Positions 34,458 to 46,833 of a stretch of 64,000 bases of DNA are shown here, piece by piece. This DNA comes from Guillardia theta CCMP2712. Lineage: Eukaryota; Cryptophyceae; Pyrenomonadales; Geminigeraceae. The translations under genes were made by a program, and so were the position numbers. Location of the stretch: assembly GCF_000315625.1 (NCBI RefSeq), contig NW_005434669.1, forward strand, positions 374,004 through 438,003, given 5' to 3'. The notes below the pieces were generated by a model. The model was given only the letters and a program-made list of their open reading frames with translations, was not told the origin of the DNA and made no database searches. Position 1 is the first letter of the stretch. The number at the start of each line of letters is the position of its first letter.

Positions 34458-34539
34458 CGCAATCGGCAGGACTCGAACCTGCGCGGGGAGACCCCAAAGG
34501 ATTTCTAGTCCTTCGCCTTAACCGCTCGGCCACGATTGC
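34458..34539 (-). tRNA. tRNA-Ser (anticodon AGA)
   Basis: 82-nt cloverleaf read on the minus strand. The acceptor stem GCAATCG pairs with CGATTGC, with discriminator G. The D-arm box A is TGGCCGAGCGGTTAAGG. The anticodon stem AAGGA/TCCTT encloses CTAGAAA, so the anticodon is AGA (codon UCU; A34 would be converted to inosine). The long variable arm GGGGTCTCCCC is the class II signature of tRNA-Ser, and box B is GGTTCGAGTCC. No intron; CCA is not encoded, as expected for a nuclear gene. Confidence 0.97.
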
Positions 34540-34993
34540 TTCGTGTCAGGGCGCTCCGCCCATGGTTTATGTTTGCAAGGAGGAACGATATCGATACCAT
34601 GAGAGAACTGAGATCGGAGGGAGGAGGCTGAGGGATGCAGAAACAGAGACAGAGATCGGGAGAGGAGGAGGATGACATGGTGTAGGAGAAGAAGAGACGA
34701 GATGAGGAAAAGGTTCGACAAGACAAAGAAAATCTCAGTGTTTGCACAGTAAGAAAGGAAGTAAAAGGCTGATCTTGCCATGGCAGCGAGAGGGAGAGGA
34801 GCGGGGTCAACCATGAGCAGAGAGACGATGAAAAGGAAGTCGTCATATGGTGAAAATGTCTATCAGATGCTGTCTCCCCCTTCCAAGTAGTGAGATGAGG
34901 GATGGCTGCAAATTTTAGGGCGGCGGGGGGACGGGGTGTGTGGAGGGGGAGGGGGGGTTGTTTGCGGCCTGCGGGTTGTTGGTGTAGCAGTTG
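34540..34993. other. Spacer upstream of secreted-protein gene
   Basis: Purine-rich, with a G-run region at 34919-34960. Weak minus-strand frames only; no gene supported. Confidence 0.45.
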
Positions 34994-35968
34994 ATGTTCA
35001 TGCAGGGGATGCTAAGGAGCTTTGACCAGCACGTCTCTTGCTGCCTCCTCCTAATCATCGCCGTCTCCTGCGGATCGTTTCACTCTACCGAGACCGTAAC
35101 GCCCAATGGTAGCCCACTCGGATTGAGGAGGACTGTCTTCCTGTCCAGGAGCCTCCGTGCCTCAGAGACACGGCTGGGGCTACGAGGAGGATCAGATGAG
35201 CCTCGAGCACAGAACAGCAGCTGCTGCGCGCCATCGTGGGAGGTCATCACTGACATCAGCACGAGCTACAACGGTAGCTTCAACTGCACGCACGTCGCCG
35301 CGAGGTTCGACAGGGACCCGTCGGACACGCTGGTCACGGGAGGAGACACGCAGATGACGGTGTTCAGGAACGTCAAGAACGGGATAGGGGTGGAGATCAT
35401 ACATGGAGAGGATCACTACATGTGTATTGGGTTCTTCCGATTCCTTACCAGCGAGATCTTCAGCATCGTGACTGATTTACCTCACATGCAGGACTTCTCG
35501 TACGACTGCCCGGGGCACGTCGCCTTCATCAACGGGCATGTCACCGGTGACTTCTTCATGGCGCCAGACTTTTACAACGCCATGAGGGCTGGGCCTGGAC
35601 GACGTTTCTTCAGCGAGGAGAGGATGATGAGCGAGGGATGGCAGGCGGCCAAGTCCGATGAGACTGGAGGGCAAGGAACGATCCTCTATCACAAGGATGG
35701 GAACTGGACAGTGATGCCCCTCAGCACCTGCATCGTCGTGAAGCACACGCAGACAGGAGACGCGAAACTGATCTTGCTCGAAGATGGGTTCATCTACTTG
35801 GGGGCCAAGGACCCGCATGGCATGTTTTTCAAGCCTCCGGCTGCTATCTGTGCATTCAACACTTGCAAACACGTTGTCAAAACACGTGAAGAGGGGGAGC
35901 AGATGCTATCAGGTCTTGTCTGTGAAGAAGACTTGGCAGCTATTCTACCGAACGCAAGAGTCACGTAA
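34994..35968 (+). CDS. Secreted or lumenal protein of unknown function
   Basis: Single exon of about 324 codons from ATG 34994 (or 35009) to the stop at 35966-35968. Residues about 16-32 are a signal-peptide-like core (SCCLLLIIAVSCGSF). It is followed by RSLRASETRLGLRGG, a basic stretch ending LRGG, which may be part of a targeting or processing region. The mature part has many Cys and several N-glycosylation sequons (NSS, NGS, NCT, NWT), consistent with an exported glycoprotein. Conserved-looking blocks: FSYDCPGHVAFINGHVTG, DFFMAPDFYNAM, HMQD, GMFFKPPAAICAF. I do not recognise the family. Single-exon structure and ER-type features contrast with most neighbours. Confidence 0.65.
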   Translation: MFMQGMLRSFDQHVSCCLLLIIAVSCGSFHSTETVTPNGSPLGLRRTVFLSRSLRASETRLGLRGGSDEPRAQNSSCCAPSWEVITDISTSYNGSFNCTHVAARFDRDPSDTLVTGGDTQMTVFRNVKNGIGVEIIHGEDHYMCIGFFRFLTSEIFSIVTDLPHMQDFSYDCPGHVAFINGHVTGDFFMAPDFYNAMRAGPGRRFFSEERMMSEGWQAAKSDETGGQGTILYHKDGNWTVMPLSTCIVVKHTQTGDAKLILLEDGFIYLGAKDPHGMFFKPPAAICAFNTCKHVVKTREEGEQMLSGLVCEEDLAAILPNARVT

Positions 35969-36086
35969 TGATCCACATTACCTTCTTGCTGCTTAAGTAT
36001 CAATCGTATCACTCCTGGCAGCCTCGCTGGATTGCGAGCATTTACTAGTCTTACATCTTCGAAAGTCGTTGATTTAGTTTAGTCTT

Positions 36087-36978
36087 CTATTGTATTGCAA
36101 CATCAGCAATCGGGTTTGCATGTATAGTGATAGACTGAACCGCATCCACGTAAGTCAAGAGGTAGAGAGCAACAAGTTCTGCTTACTTTGAGCTTGATCT
36201 CTTCCACCGGTCGATCCTTCGCTCCCACTGGAACCTATGTGACGGGCGTCAATCATCACAGGATCATCCCGTCTCACCTTCTCCATCGCGTCCAACGTCT
36301 CCCACCCAGAGATGACTCTGCGGACACAGGTGACGAGGGGGAGGGAGGGATGCTCAGCCACTCACTTGCCAAACAGAGGATACTTCATGTTCAGGTGAGG
36401 AAGCTTCGTGTACGAGATAAAGAACTGTGAGCCGTTCGTGTCCGGCCCTTTGTTCGCCATTCCTAACATCCCACGGGCAGAGAACTTGAGGTCCTCTTTG
36501 ATCTCGTCGGCAAACGTCTTGCCGAAAATGCTTTCTCCTCCCTTTCCCGTTCCTGGCGAACAAGCCGTCAAGATGCAGATTTGACAAGGCAGGTTGCTTA
36601 GATGAATCACCAGTGGGATCTCCTCCCTGGATCATGAAACCTGGTTGGCACGGGGTAAACTCTTGTGAAGCAAGTTGAGCGTGAGAGACCTTTGATGTTG
36701 CGATGAAAGACTGTATTGTCGTAGTATCCACTAGCTGATAACGCTAAGAAGTTCTGTAATACATAACATGTCAAGAATCGCCCAGCATCGCAGGGCACAT
36801 TGCAGCAGAGCGATTCAGCCCGCCTAGCCTCCCGTCCTACGACCTTTCTTCCTCCGCCATCCCTTCCTCCCTCTCAAATTCACCGCATGCGGCTTCTTAC
36901 CTCGCATGACTGCGGGGCTCTGTCACAGAAGAGCTCCACCTTGATGTCTCCCAGCGACGTATGCAGCGTCGCCGCCAT
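36087..36978 (-). CDS. PPIL3: Cyclophilin-type peptidyl-prolyl isomerase, PPIL3-like
   Basis: Catalyses cis-trans isomerisation of X-Pro bonds; PPIL3 orthologues sit in spliceosomes. Starts at ATG 36978 ([18 protein letters not shown]). The exons read in order [128 protein letters not shown] and [15 protein letters not shown], stop TAG 36087-36089. The catalytic FHR and QFF residues are present, and the C-terminal 'ITIHANP' ending is characteristic of PPIL3. At least six short introns. It is complete, about 160 residues, the normal family length. Confidence 0.9.
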
Positions 36979-37716
36979 TCCCGTTACTACACTTCCAAAA
37001 ACCGTTATGACCATGCGTTACATTTCAGTTAAAGAACGGCTACCGCAGTTCCGACTCAGGCCCGGACAGTGACTCCGCGGCGGCCGGGCCCCAGTCCCCG
37101 GCCCGGCTAGTACTCGCCTCAGTCAGTGAGCCGGGCCGGGCCGCCGGCGGGGCGGCGGCCACTTGACTGCCAAAGTCACTAGTACCACCCTGAGCCTCCG
37201 ACCGTAGGCTTGGCTCCGTGGCACCCCGGCGGCCCAGTCCGGCTCAGTCGGAGTGACGTGTGACGGTACGGTCGGACGGTCCGATCACCGTGGCACGTGA
37301 CCGTGCCGTGTACTATCCCGGAGTCCAGGACTCGATGATCCGTGATCGGTGCCCCGGGCCCAGTACAGTACATGCGGCCAGTGGCAGTCCCAGTGAGTAC
37401 TTCGGTACGGTAGTACTGGGGCCCGGGGGACCAAACTTCAGCGGCCAGAGCCGCCACACTCGGACACCGTGCACTGGCCAGTGACTGAGTCAGACGCCGG
37501 GTGGCAAGTTGCCGGGCCCATACCGGGTGGCAAGTAGAACCGTACGTATGTTTACAAGAACATCAGTTTACATGGAGAGAGTAAGGTACAGTAACGGTTG
37601 AACGAATTAACAGCTGACTCTCATGACCGTACGACCAGCGGCTTCATAATTCGGACTTCAAAGCTTCACGGTGCCACTTCCAACTGACTGAGAAGATCGG
37701 AAGGCAGTGACGAGCA
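36979..37716. other. Intergenic GC/CpG-rich island
   Basis: 37070-37530 is dense in ccgg, ggcc, gtac, gtcac and cagtgactgag words, with almost no A or T runs. No gene seen; open frames result from lack of stops. It lies between the PPIL3-like start and the stop of the acetyltransferase gene. Confidence 0.55.
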
Positions 37717-40700
37717 TCAAGACCAGAAGTTGGGGACAGGCGACCAGTGGCTGTCGAGGCCCTTCACGTCCAGACTCTTCAAGTTGCTCGCATCCTCCAC
37801 TGTCTGCATTGCCGTGATGGCGCAGTCGAGGCCTGCGTTCCCGGCATGAGCACGGCGCTCTGGCAGGAGCAGAGCAAACTCACTCTCACCTCCATCCCTG
37901 CTGGATGAAACTCCGGCGTCCATGTCGCACAGGCCCATCCCCTCACGCCCACTGATGGAGGCCATCTGGGAAGGGACGGTCAGCTCCTCGCACTGGAGGA
38001 TGACGTCGTCCGCTGAGCACAGCATCGGGTCCTCCACACCGATCTCCTCCTGCAGCTCCGACAGCATGCTCCTCTTCATCAATGCAGCTGCATCGCTTCT
38101 CTCATCTTTCCTAGCAGACGTTGATTCTGATGCAGCCACTGCCACCGGCACCTGCACGTTTGGCGTCTTGTTTCTGCTCGAGGATTTCTTCTTTTGCTTC
38201 TTCTCAGAACTTGAAGAACTAGAAGAGGCACTTTCCTTCGCTCGCTTATGGGCATCAGCTTGCAAGCTGACGGCTGGAGAGGCATGACCGTCAAACATCT
38301 CGCTCATGGGCATAGGGATCGACATGCCCACGTTGGCAGGAGCGATGGGATACATCTGATTCGCGGGGTTAATCTGAGCGTTGTACATGCTCCACCCGTG
38401 CTGGAACGGATCCTTGGGCATCGGCATCCTGCTGTCTTGCGTCATCATCATCTCAGTGTGCCCCGGGTGTATTCCAGGAGGACCAACCCCGCCGACGCCC
38501 ATCCATGACGGTGAGATGCCCGCGTGCGGCACTTTCGGATCGTTCCTCCCCCGCCCGGACTTCACGAGCACGAACGCATGGGAAGTCAGCGGGGCCGCTG
38601 GCTCCCACTCGGGAGGGTGGGACGGCAAGTTGCTGATGCCTGCTGCCATCTCCGCATTCACCTGACTTGGGTTCCACCATGTCTGGAAAGGCGAAGCTCT
38701 CTTCGTCCCCTCCAGACGCCGCGCGCTCTGATGAACCAGCGATGACGCATGCAGGTGCGGCGACGCTCGCGGGTCGATGAAGCCATACGAGCGCTGCTCG
38801 CTGGCTATGCAGTGCACCAGCACCATGGTGGCATACTGAGCATGCGACAGCGTGTGGAACTGGAGGCCTTTCTCCTTGATGAAGTTGCAGCAGTCCAGCC
38901 GGCTGCCGACGATCTTGTTGGGCATCACTGGGATCGTGTCCCGCAGGCTCCCTCGTCCTGGTCGGAGACCTGCGACGAAGAAGCGCTCGTTGAAGCAGCC
39001 TGAGTGACAATTAGACGGCAGCGCCGACATCACAAGTCGCTCACCATGCTTGCACTGCCACGACGCTGAACCGACACCCTCAGCTAGGATAGGCGAGTTG
39101 GAGCTTTCCTTCTCCTCCCTCCTCCTCACGTCCAGCAACCCTTGAGGAACATCGTCGCCAGAGAATCCACAGTGGAAGCTCGAGATGAGCCCCAGGGCCG
39201 TGGCGGACTCGAGCATGCGCTTGTACCAACAGCTGCGACAGGAGTGAGAAAACGTGAGACTAGGGGGCAGCAGGTCAATCTTACGAGAGGTGCATGGTCA
39301 CTCTCAGCCTGAAGTTGAGCGAGCGCTGAACGAAGATATACTTGGTTGCGTCCTGAGGAGGCGGAACATGAAGATGCCTGAAGACAGATCTCAGTTGCGA
39401 GAAAAGGAAGTAGGGAGGGAGAGATCTGGAAGACAGGGGAGGGGGGAGGAGCACAGGGTCAAACAAGGGGAGGCAGAGAGGTAGGTTATTACATGAACTT
39501 GAAGCCGTTCGAAGCTGCAAAGTCGATGTATCCTTGCATGATTGCAGTCAAGATGGCATGTCTCTCTGCTCCAGGCAATCCAGGCCACACGGGAGGACTA
39601 TCGAAGCACTCCACGTAAACTCTCCCTGCATAATTTGGCGCTGAGTTTGCCCAGTATTCATTGACGTACATGCCAAAGATGACCACATCGGCGCCCTTGA
39701 CGTGCTGGAACGCAAACACAGCTTTGTTCATGTACACCACCTCGCCTCTCGCAGCATCGTCTCCCATCATCTTGAGCGACTTATCTACCTTCCCCAACGA
39801 CAGCCGCTTCTCCACGTTGCTCAAGACACGTACGGTGACGTTGCTACATCCCGCTGCAGTGTTCGCTTTTGTCGTGAGAACCTCTCCGAGCTCTGAGATC
39901 GCCAACTTCGACGACCATCTGTTCTGAAGATCCAGGCTTGAGCTTTCTTGCGCGCTGGCGCTGGTCATGAATGGCATCCCATCCTTGTCCATCTGCATTC
40001 CTGGCACCCACCGATGCTCCATGGCCAACTTGCTCTTTCCCTCGCCTTCTTTGATTTCAGACTCGCCAAATGGTTTGTCGAAGACAGCTTCGCTATCTGT
40101 ACAGCGGAAGTCACTCAGATAAGTTAGGCGCACAACAAAGCACAGGGGACCTGGTTGAGTCGATTCACTTTCCTCTGTCATTGGCAGTCGCTTCCATTCA
40201 AAGAGAGCTTCGGCTGTTGAAGCACATTGAGCACTGGATGGTCAAACAACTTCCACGTTTCACCTCCTGACCGTGGACGTTTCAAGTGGCTGGAGACAGC
40301 ATGCTTTGCTCCCTTTCCCGATTGAGAGGTTGACTCATCCTTACCTGGATCGTTTCATGTCATTTCAAGTATCCGAGTACTCTTTCTTGCATTTATCCAC
40401 GTGTGTATCAGCTATGCGACAACGGTTACCTTTGGACGTCTCAGAAGTTGCTTGTCTTTTCCGGGAAGCTGTCTCACGATCAAGCTCCTGCTTCTCACCC
40501 GTCAGTTTCAACCCCTGCATCTATCCATCCTGACAACCTGCCCCTTCTTGGCAGGATCTTGATTCGAACTTGAAACAGAGTTCGAAGCTTCATTGCCTCG
40601 GAGAGATCTCTGTGACGTAAATTTCAAAATTCCGGAGAAGCTGCAGAGGGAAGAAGCGGACAGGCAAAGGCAAAGGCAGAGTAATGTGGTGAAATCAGAT

Positions 40701-41650
40701 GTTGTCTTGCCTGTGAAGAACTTCTTTTGGGTCGAGAAACAACGACTCTCGTCAAATCTTCATTTGTAGGCGAGTTGTCTTTCCCCGCACTTCATACAAG
40801 CGACATTCAGCAATCACCAATTCAACACTCCTTGCTCACCTGTCGCTTCCACTGCTCCCTCCACTTGTGCTCCCACTTCCATGAGAGCTGCTGCCATGCC
40901 CATTGGAACTGACACAGCTCATCTCAGAGTCCACACATCAAAGCGAGCAGCCCCACCTGTTTCCGCTCTCGCACCCGTTGGAGCTGTGCCCGTTGGAGCT
41001 GTGCCCGTTGGACTCGCTCGCCGATGCCATGTAACCCTTCTCGTTGCTCCCCTTATCGCTATCCGATCCTGCTGTCTGTGGAGATGATCCAGAAGAATCC
41101 TTCTGCTTCTTTGAAGCTGACAAGAGTCCTTTCTCTGTCACTTCAGTCAAGACAGCTCAAGCATACTTCAGCAATCGACGCTACCAAGACTTTTCGAGGA
41201 GAAGGTGTCACTCGAACAACCAGTCATGGCATCCACAGAGCCTCCGGTGGAAGAAGCACTTATCTCAGGATATTGAGATCCATCTTTGAACACTTGAGCT
41301 AGTGTACTGCTCTGGGATGAGTAGCACTTGATGAAAGAGATAAACTCTTCTGTCCCAAATTTCTGGCCCAAAACTGTCACAAACACTCAAAACCCTCCAC
41401 GTGCATCAACCTGCTCCTTCCATAGATCGTAGCATGTCTCAACGGCGAGTCTCGCTCCATCTGTAAGCTCAGATATCGCTTGTAGGATCACTGACTCTGG
41501 AATCGGCAACGAGTGCAAGTTGTTGCCCCCGCCCTCCCCTTCCATGTTTATGAAGGAATCGGCAGCCTGTTGACTGTGATCACCAGACACAAGTGATGCA
41601 GTCAAGTAATCTACCTGCATAGTTGAAGACAAGCAGCTGGACAATGTGTT
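37717..41650 (-). CDS. p300/CBP-type histone acetyltransferase (KAT11 domain); 5' end unresolved
   Basis: Transfers acetyl from acetyl-CoA to histone lysines in the nucleus. Well-defined exons: about 40181-39493, 39377-39285 and 39232-37717. The HAT core is recognisable in order: LQNRWSSKLAISELGEVL, VTVRVLSNVEKRL, VVYMNKAVFAFQHVKGADVV, IFGMYVNEYWANS, GRVYVECFDSPPVW, ILTAIMQGYIDFAASNGFKF, then after splicing HLHVPPPQDATKYIF and CWYKRMLESATALGLI, ending RDTIPVMPNKIVGSRLDCC and LQFHTLSHAQYATMVLVH. This matches the p300 order including its post-HAT segment. The C-terminal about 300 residues are low complexity (Met/Pro-rich; KKQKKKSSSRNK). Upstream Ser-rich frames (40938-41644) are plausible 5' exons, including an 18-bp tandem repeat at 40976-41015 encoding SNGHS units. 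I cannot see TAZ, PHD or bromodomains. Confidence 0.75.
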
Positions 41651-44459
41651 GATAGCAGGAGGCTGGACGAATCTCCCTCAGGTAGCCAACATGTGGGATC
41701 GTACCACTTCTGATCCAAAAATGCAACAACTCCAGGTCCAGCCCTCAGATTGAATTTTCCCCCTATCAGGAGCAGAACAATTGCCCTACGAGCTGTGCTT
41801 CTTCTTTCTTTCTTTTCAGTTGCTGCTTTCGATTTCTCACATACCTGCCACTGCTCTCCGCAGAAAGCTCACCCTCTCCTCATGAATCCACCAGGAGTAG
41901 GACTTTCTATCCGTGATCTTAGCAAGGACACGATGCTGGATGCCTTTGTTGTGAGATTTCTTACTCCTGCAAAACCTAGATTGTGTTCGTTGTGTGTCTT
42001 TTTTTTCTCTTTGTTTTCCCCGTCTGCTTCACCCGCTGTACTGAGATACGCACACGAATGGCATCCCTTGGTGCGATGAACCCATAGGAAAATTAGCAGT
42101 ACCCCCAAATCCATAGTACAAAATACCCTGTTTTCAACCAAAGAGGAGGTCAACGCGAAGGTAGCATAAGCAATCTGAGAGCAATCTCGCCGAAGCTCGG
42201 GCGATCAATTCCTTTGAAAAAGCATCTTTTGGGGTCAAGGATACTTCCAGATGACAAGATGGACCCCTTCAAATACAATCTCCGCAGAAGAGATTTGATG
42301 CGACTGATCTCGCGATCATCTCCCAACCGAACCGTTGTAAGTTTTGCCGAGGTCTGTCGTGATCGCAATCTCATGGGATCCTTTGATCTACCCCACCCAC
42401 TTCCACAGATTTAACCCCTACCCCATGAATTCAATTTTCTAGCATAGGTTTTGAAACTTTCATCATATTTTGAATTATAGAAGATGTAATGCATTAATTG
42501 ACTCGTCCATTTCATATATGAAGCACCTGAAATCTGTCCGAGTGGGTAGGGTATCGCGACGTCTTTACTGGGAGGAAAGGGGGTGGGGGTATCAAGGTAT
42601 GAAGGGGTGGGGCTGGGGGTGGGGTAAAAGGGGCTGTCGGGGAAGATAAAACAACGTATCCTGTTGTCCAATATCATCCGCAGCATGGCTTCATTGATCC
42701 ATCTTGTGCTCTTGGTGCTGTAATGAGATTCAGCCCTGTGCCTGGACCCTAAGGTTGCTCTATCTGCTTGCCCGTCTTCTTTCCTGTCCACCTGCCCTGT
42801 CCTCCCTGTTCAGTTTTTTTTTGTCTTCTTCACTGCTGAGAGTAGTGCTGCCAGTCTACTGCCCTGTGCTACTCCTTGAAATCTCTGATTTTTCCTGTTA
42901 TGTCATTTTTCACCGTGGTCACGATGTTTTAGCTTTATCCACCTCTCACTTTTTTCTCCGCATTCACTCTACACGGGTACGCTGATTGTTTCAAGATTTC
43001 TTGTTGTCCCCTCTCATTCGATATCTCCATACTTATTCTGTTCCATTACTTCCTTCTTTCAATCTTTGTAATTAGTCTTCTTTTCTCCAAATTATTGCTC
43101 TTTTTGGTTCAGATCTTGCAGAGCAACTCTTTTTGTTTTCCGAAACAAAAGACAACTGCATGTATAAATACATGTTTTCATTTTGTTGTTTCTAATTTTG
43201 ATAAAATCTTTGATCGTTCACTACTCTCACTCGCACCTTCGTCGGAATCAAGAGTGATTTCTTATGTCTTATCTCGCTTAGAACTACTGATTGAAGATCA
43301 CATGGTATCGATGAAGTTTGATGTGGCCACCGTTATTCGGGACAGCAGTGGGCAAATCACATTGAATCATGGCATTCAAGGCACCATTGAGTTAAGTTCA
43401 TCCTATTTTGATTGACTCATCACCACTCCAGGAAGCTAAAGCTTGCAGCAGACTCGTGCTCTGTAGTCCATGATTCAAGTAGCCTCGGGGGCCCGGCCCG
43501 CGGCCGGCGGCGCCCGGCGGCGCCGGCCGGATCATACCGTGACCGTCGTACAGTCTGATCAGAATCATGAGTCGCCCAGCGCCGCTGCGACCCAGGGTCA
43601 CCGTGCGAGGGGAGCAGCACGGTGGGCTGCCCCGCCTGCCCCGCGGGGTACCGTCTACAACGACGACGGGCTCAGGGATCGGACGGCGGCGACTCTCGGA
43701 CCCGGGCCCCCGGCGGCCGCCGCGCCGCGTGACCGGGTACCGGGTCAGCGGCGTGCCGCGGCAGCCTCGGACGGTCCGGCGTGGCAGTGATCGGATCGGA
43801 TCGGACGGCCTCTGAGTTGAAGTTCACGGTTACGGTAGGCGACGGCCGGGCTGACTGACCGCCGCACCCGGTGACCGTCCGTGGCCGGCGGCGGCCGCGG
43901 GGCCGCCGGCCGGCGGCCACGGTGGGCGGCCCGCCGGCCTCCGAGACGAGGCTCGGACTCCCGGTCCGGGAGACTCTGAACTTGAAGATCGGACCGTCCA
44001 CGGTGGCAACCAGGCCCACCTTTTTTACTCTGGCAAAGTTAAGTTAAAAATCAGCCTGGCAGCCCACCAGTACGGTACCCGGCGTCACTCAGTTCAACGG
44101 TTCCCAGCCGGCCGCTGAGGTGCCAGGCTGGCAGCGGCCGGCGGGCTTCGAGTCAACGCAGCCTGGGCGGAGGCTTTAGTAGGCCGCCGCCGCCCCCCGG
44201 TTCAAAGGCCGCCACTGGCACTGCAGCCGCTGAGCGGCGGGCCCGGGCGGGCTATTTTGGGACTCGGGAGCCGTAGCTGATAACTTAAATTGTAAGCCCG
44301 CCTCTGTCTTTGACTTACTAGCAAGCAGTGGCTAGCGTGAAGCGCGTAGGGCCGGACAGACATTCAGAGGAGGCAGAAGTGGGAGCGAGGACCGTCTGAC
44401 GAGCCCTGCCAGGAGGTTGAAGCCTGAGACTGTTTGGAGCAGCTCCAAACGAGACGAGG
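41651..44459. other. Long intergenic region: unassigned frames, ggggta tract, GC island
   Basis: 41750-42370 holds weak frames on both strands (plus-strand FKYNLRRRDLMRLISRSSP at 42265-42340 is the most protein-like, with a following gtaagt donor), none recognisable. 42380-42640 has ctaccccaccc then ggtagggtat and gggggtgggggta words. 42820-43420 is T-rich. 43475-44290 is a large ccgg/gccggc island. Confidence 0.45.
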
Positions 44460-46474
44460 ATGAATATGGCAGTCGAAGCTCAGGATGCGCTCATGCAGGA
44501 ATTGCAAGAATACCAGGCTCGTTTGCGAAAACTCGAGGCCCACAGAAACGACTGGCAGCTTGAGACGGCTACGTATGTGGATCAAGCAATATCAAGTTTT
44601 TCTAGTTTCATGGATCAATGGATATCCAAACAGATGCAAATATTGAGTAGCTTGGAGGTAGAGCAGATTCGAGCACGTCAGCGGAGTCATCTTGTGGAGT
44701 GTAGGGCGATAGAGGCGATGGGTCGAATCGAGAATGACATCGCAGCAGCGAGAATGGAGGAGTTCGAGCTTGTTGAGAAAGAAAAGCTTGCCCACGCCGA
44801 GACACATGAAGCCTTGTGCAAAGCAAAGATTGAGATCTCGACCCTTCACGATAAAGCAAGAGCGAGGGAGAGATTGATTGAAACTCTGCAGAGCAAAGTC
44901 AACAAGTTCGAGGAGCAAACGCATCTGCTTGAATCTGAATTGAACAGAAGAAGCCTGGAATTCATGGACAAAGACAAAGAATTGACCAAGTGCAGAGAAA
45001 GGCTTACAATGGCTTCAAATCAGAGTACTGAGTCATTGCTTGCCTGCGAAAAATTGAAAGCTCAAGTAGAATCATCAGATTATATCCTTCGAACAGTTTC
45101 TGCTCTCATGAAATGCAGTATAAGTGATCTGCCTGGTAAGGTTGACGCACTTTCACACGACTATGCCTCTCTCCAAGAAAAATATTCCTCCTGTTTGCAA
45201 GAACTGGATCGACAGCATAAGGTGGATGAAGAGAAGCTCAGAAATTGCTCCCACTCTCTGCAGGCACTTGAGAAAAATTGTACTTCTCTGGAGGTTAGGT
45301 TGGAAACGACCGAAAATTGGTTGATTCTGTGCTGCAAACTTATGAATGTGGATGACTACAGTCTGTTGCCAACGAAAACTGAGCAACTTTTGAATGAATA
45401 TTCATGTATTCGAGCAACTGTATCAAAATACGAGAACAGAATTGAAACACTAGAGAAGACTTCACTCATCTTCAAGAACGAAATGAACGAGGTGATCTCA
45501 AGGCAAGAAAATGAAAATCAGTTGCTGCAGAATAGGCTGCAAGAACTGCAAAGCAGTTTAGACCAACAATTAAGAAAAACATCTTGTGAAACAGAAAGAA
45601 ACTTGGAGCTTGAAAGAACAGTTTCCATTTTGAAGTCTGAGCTTGAGAATCTTTCCTTCAAAAACTATGAGCTTGGTGCACTCAATGCCTCTTTGAATTT
45701 AGCACTGAAGGATACCGAAGCAAACGCAAGAGCCTTACAGCACAAGTATCAATCGTATGAATACTTATGCCAGAATTTAGAGCGAGAGAACGAGCAACTG
45801 CTTGGAGTCAATCACGCATTACAAAATGCAAAAATGAATTGCGTACAATCTTCTTTGAATCCTTCATATGCATCGATGCGAAATGAAAATGAGGCTCTCA
45901 GAGATACCGTCATGAGCCTTGAAAAGACCTGTGTTAACCTGGAAACACAGAAGAAAGCAGCTCTCAAGAATCAAGATCTGCTGCTAAATGAACTGCGGAA
46001 TCTTCGACAACCTGATGATCAGTTGCTTCGAACGCACAATGAGAGACTCTCCCAGAATGCCAAAGGGTAAGATCTCTCAATCAATCCTGTCTATTTTGAT
46101 GTTCGATTTTCCTTGTCTGACAGGTCTTTGGGGAGCCTAGAATACTCCGAATTTCCATCACAGAAACTGCTTCAGGTTAATGCCACAGTATTTGTAGTTC
46201 ATCCCATGACTTTCGATCAGAAAGAAGTTGATGACATATCCATCTTTTTGAAAGGACAAGCCTATGCAAGCGACGATAAGAGCAGACACAGGTAACCTGA
46301 CAAGATACATCAGATCACCACGTAACATGGCTGTGTAGTTTCAAAGCGAAGCATCTGCGGGAATTTTTTTCAACTGCAAAAGACAGCACGGCCAAAAATG
46401 GGTCTGAGGATGTAAATCTTTTGCTGATGGTTTCAAGTCATGTTGGATTCAGTCTGATGAGTTTGCACAGTTGA
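44460..46474 (+). CDS. Long coiled-coil protein, unknown
   Basis: Three exons: ATG 44460 to about 46068, about 46125-46291 and about 46340 to stop TGA 46472-46474, joined in frame (NAKG to SLGSLEYSEFPSQ; SRH to SFKAKHLREFFSTA). About 600 residues. The first about 535 are almost all heptad-patterned coiled coil rich in L, E, K, Q and N (MQELQEYQARLRKLEAH, ELENLSFKNYELGALNASL), interrupted near residue 300 (WLILCCKLMNVDDYS). The C-terminal about 90 residues are globular-looking (VNATVFVVHPMTFDQ, EDVNLLLMVSSHVGFSLM). Such proteins are often centrosomal, basal-body or Golgi tethers, but I recognise no family. It starts about 170 bp after a GC island. Confidence 0.65.
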
Positions 46475-46833
46475 TCAAAGACAACCATCAAGATCGAGTC
46501 AAGACATTCTCTGCTGGAAAGTCTAGTATCTTCAAGGTAAACGTCGACAAGTAGTGGGGAGGAATCAGAATATTCACCTGCCCTTGCAGCCATATTCAGC
46601 CGCACAGCCAAGAAGGCCATACAGCACTCTGGGCATGCGCTCTCAGGATGACTACAATACGCGATGGTTGAAGGATGTTGAGTATAAACTACTCCGAAGG
46701 CCAACGAATGACGAGGAAGTTTAGTAGTTTGACAATTGTTTGCGAAAGGGTTTCGTTGCGAAATATTAGTTTGCAAATAAAATTTCAAGCAGCAAATTCA
46801 ATGAGGGTTTGGCATGCCTCATCATAATTTATT

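Noticed and set aside
37179-37484. Open frames in the GC island
   Set aside because: High GC removes stop codons; the sequence is low-complexity word repeats and resembles the other non-coding islands.
43095-43415. 106-codon plus-strand frame (contains VISYVLSRLELLIED)
   Set aside because: T-rich surroundings, no splice or start context and no recognised family; possible but not supportable.
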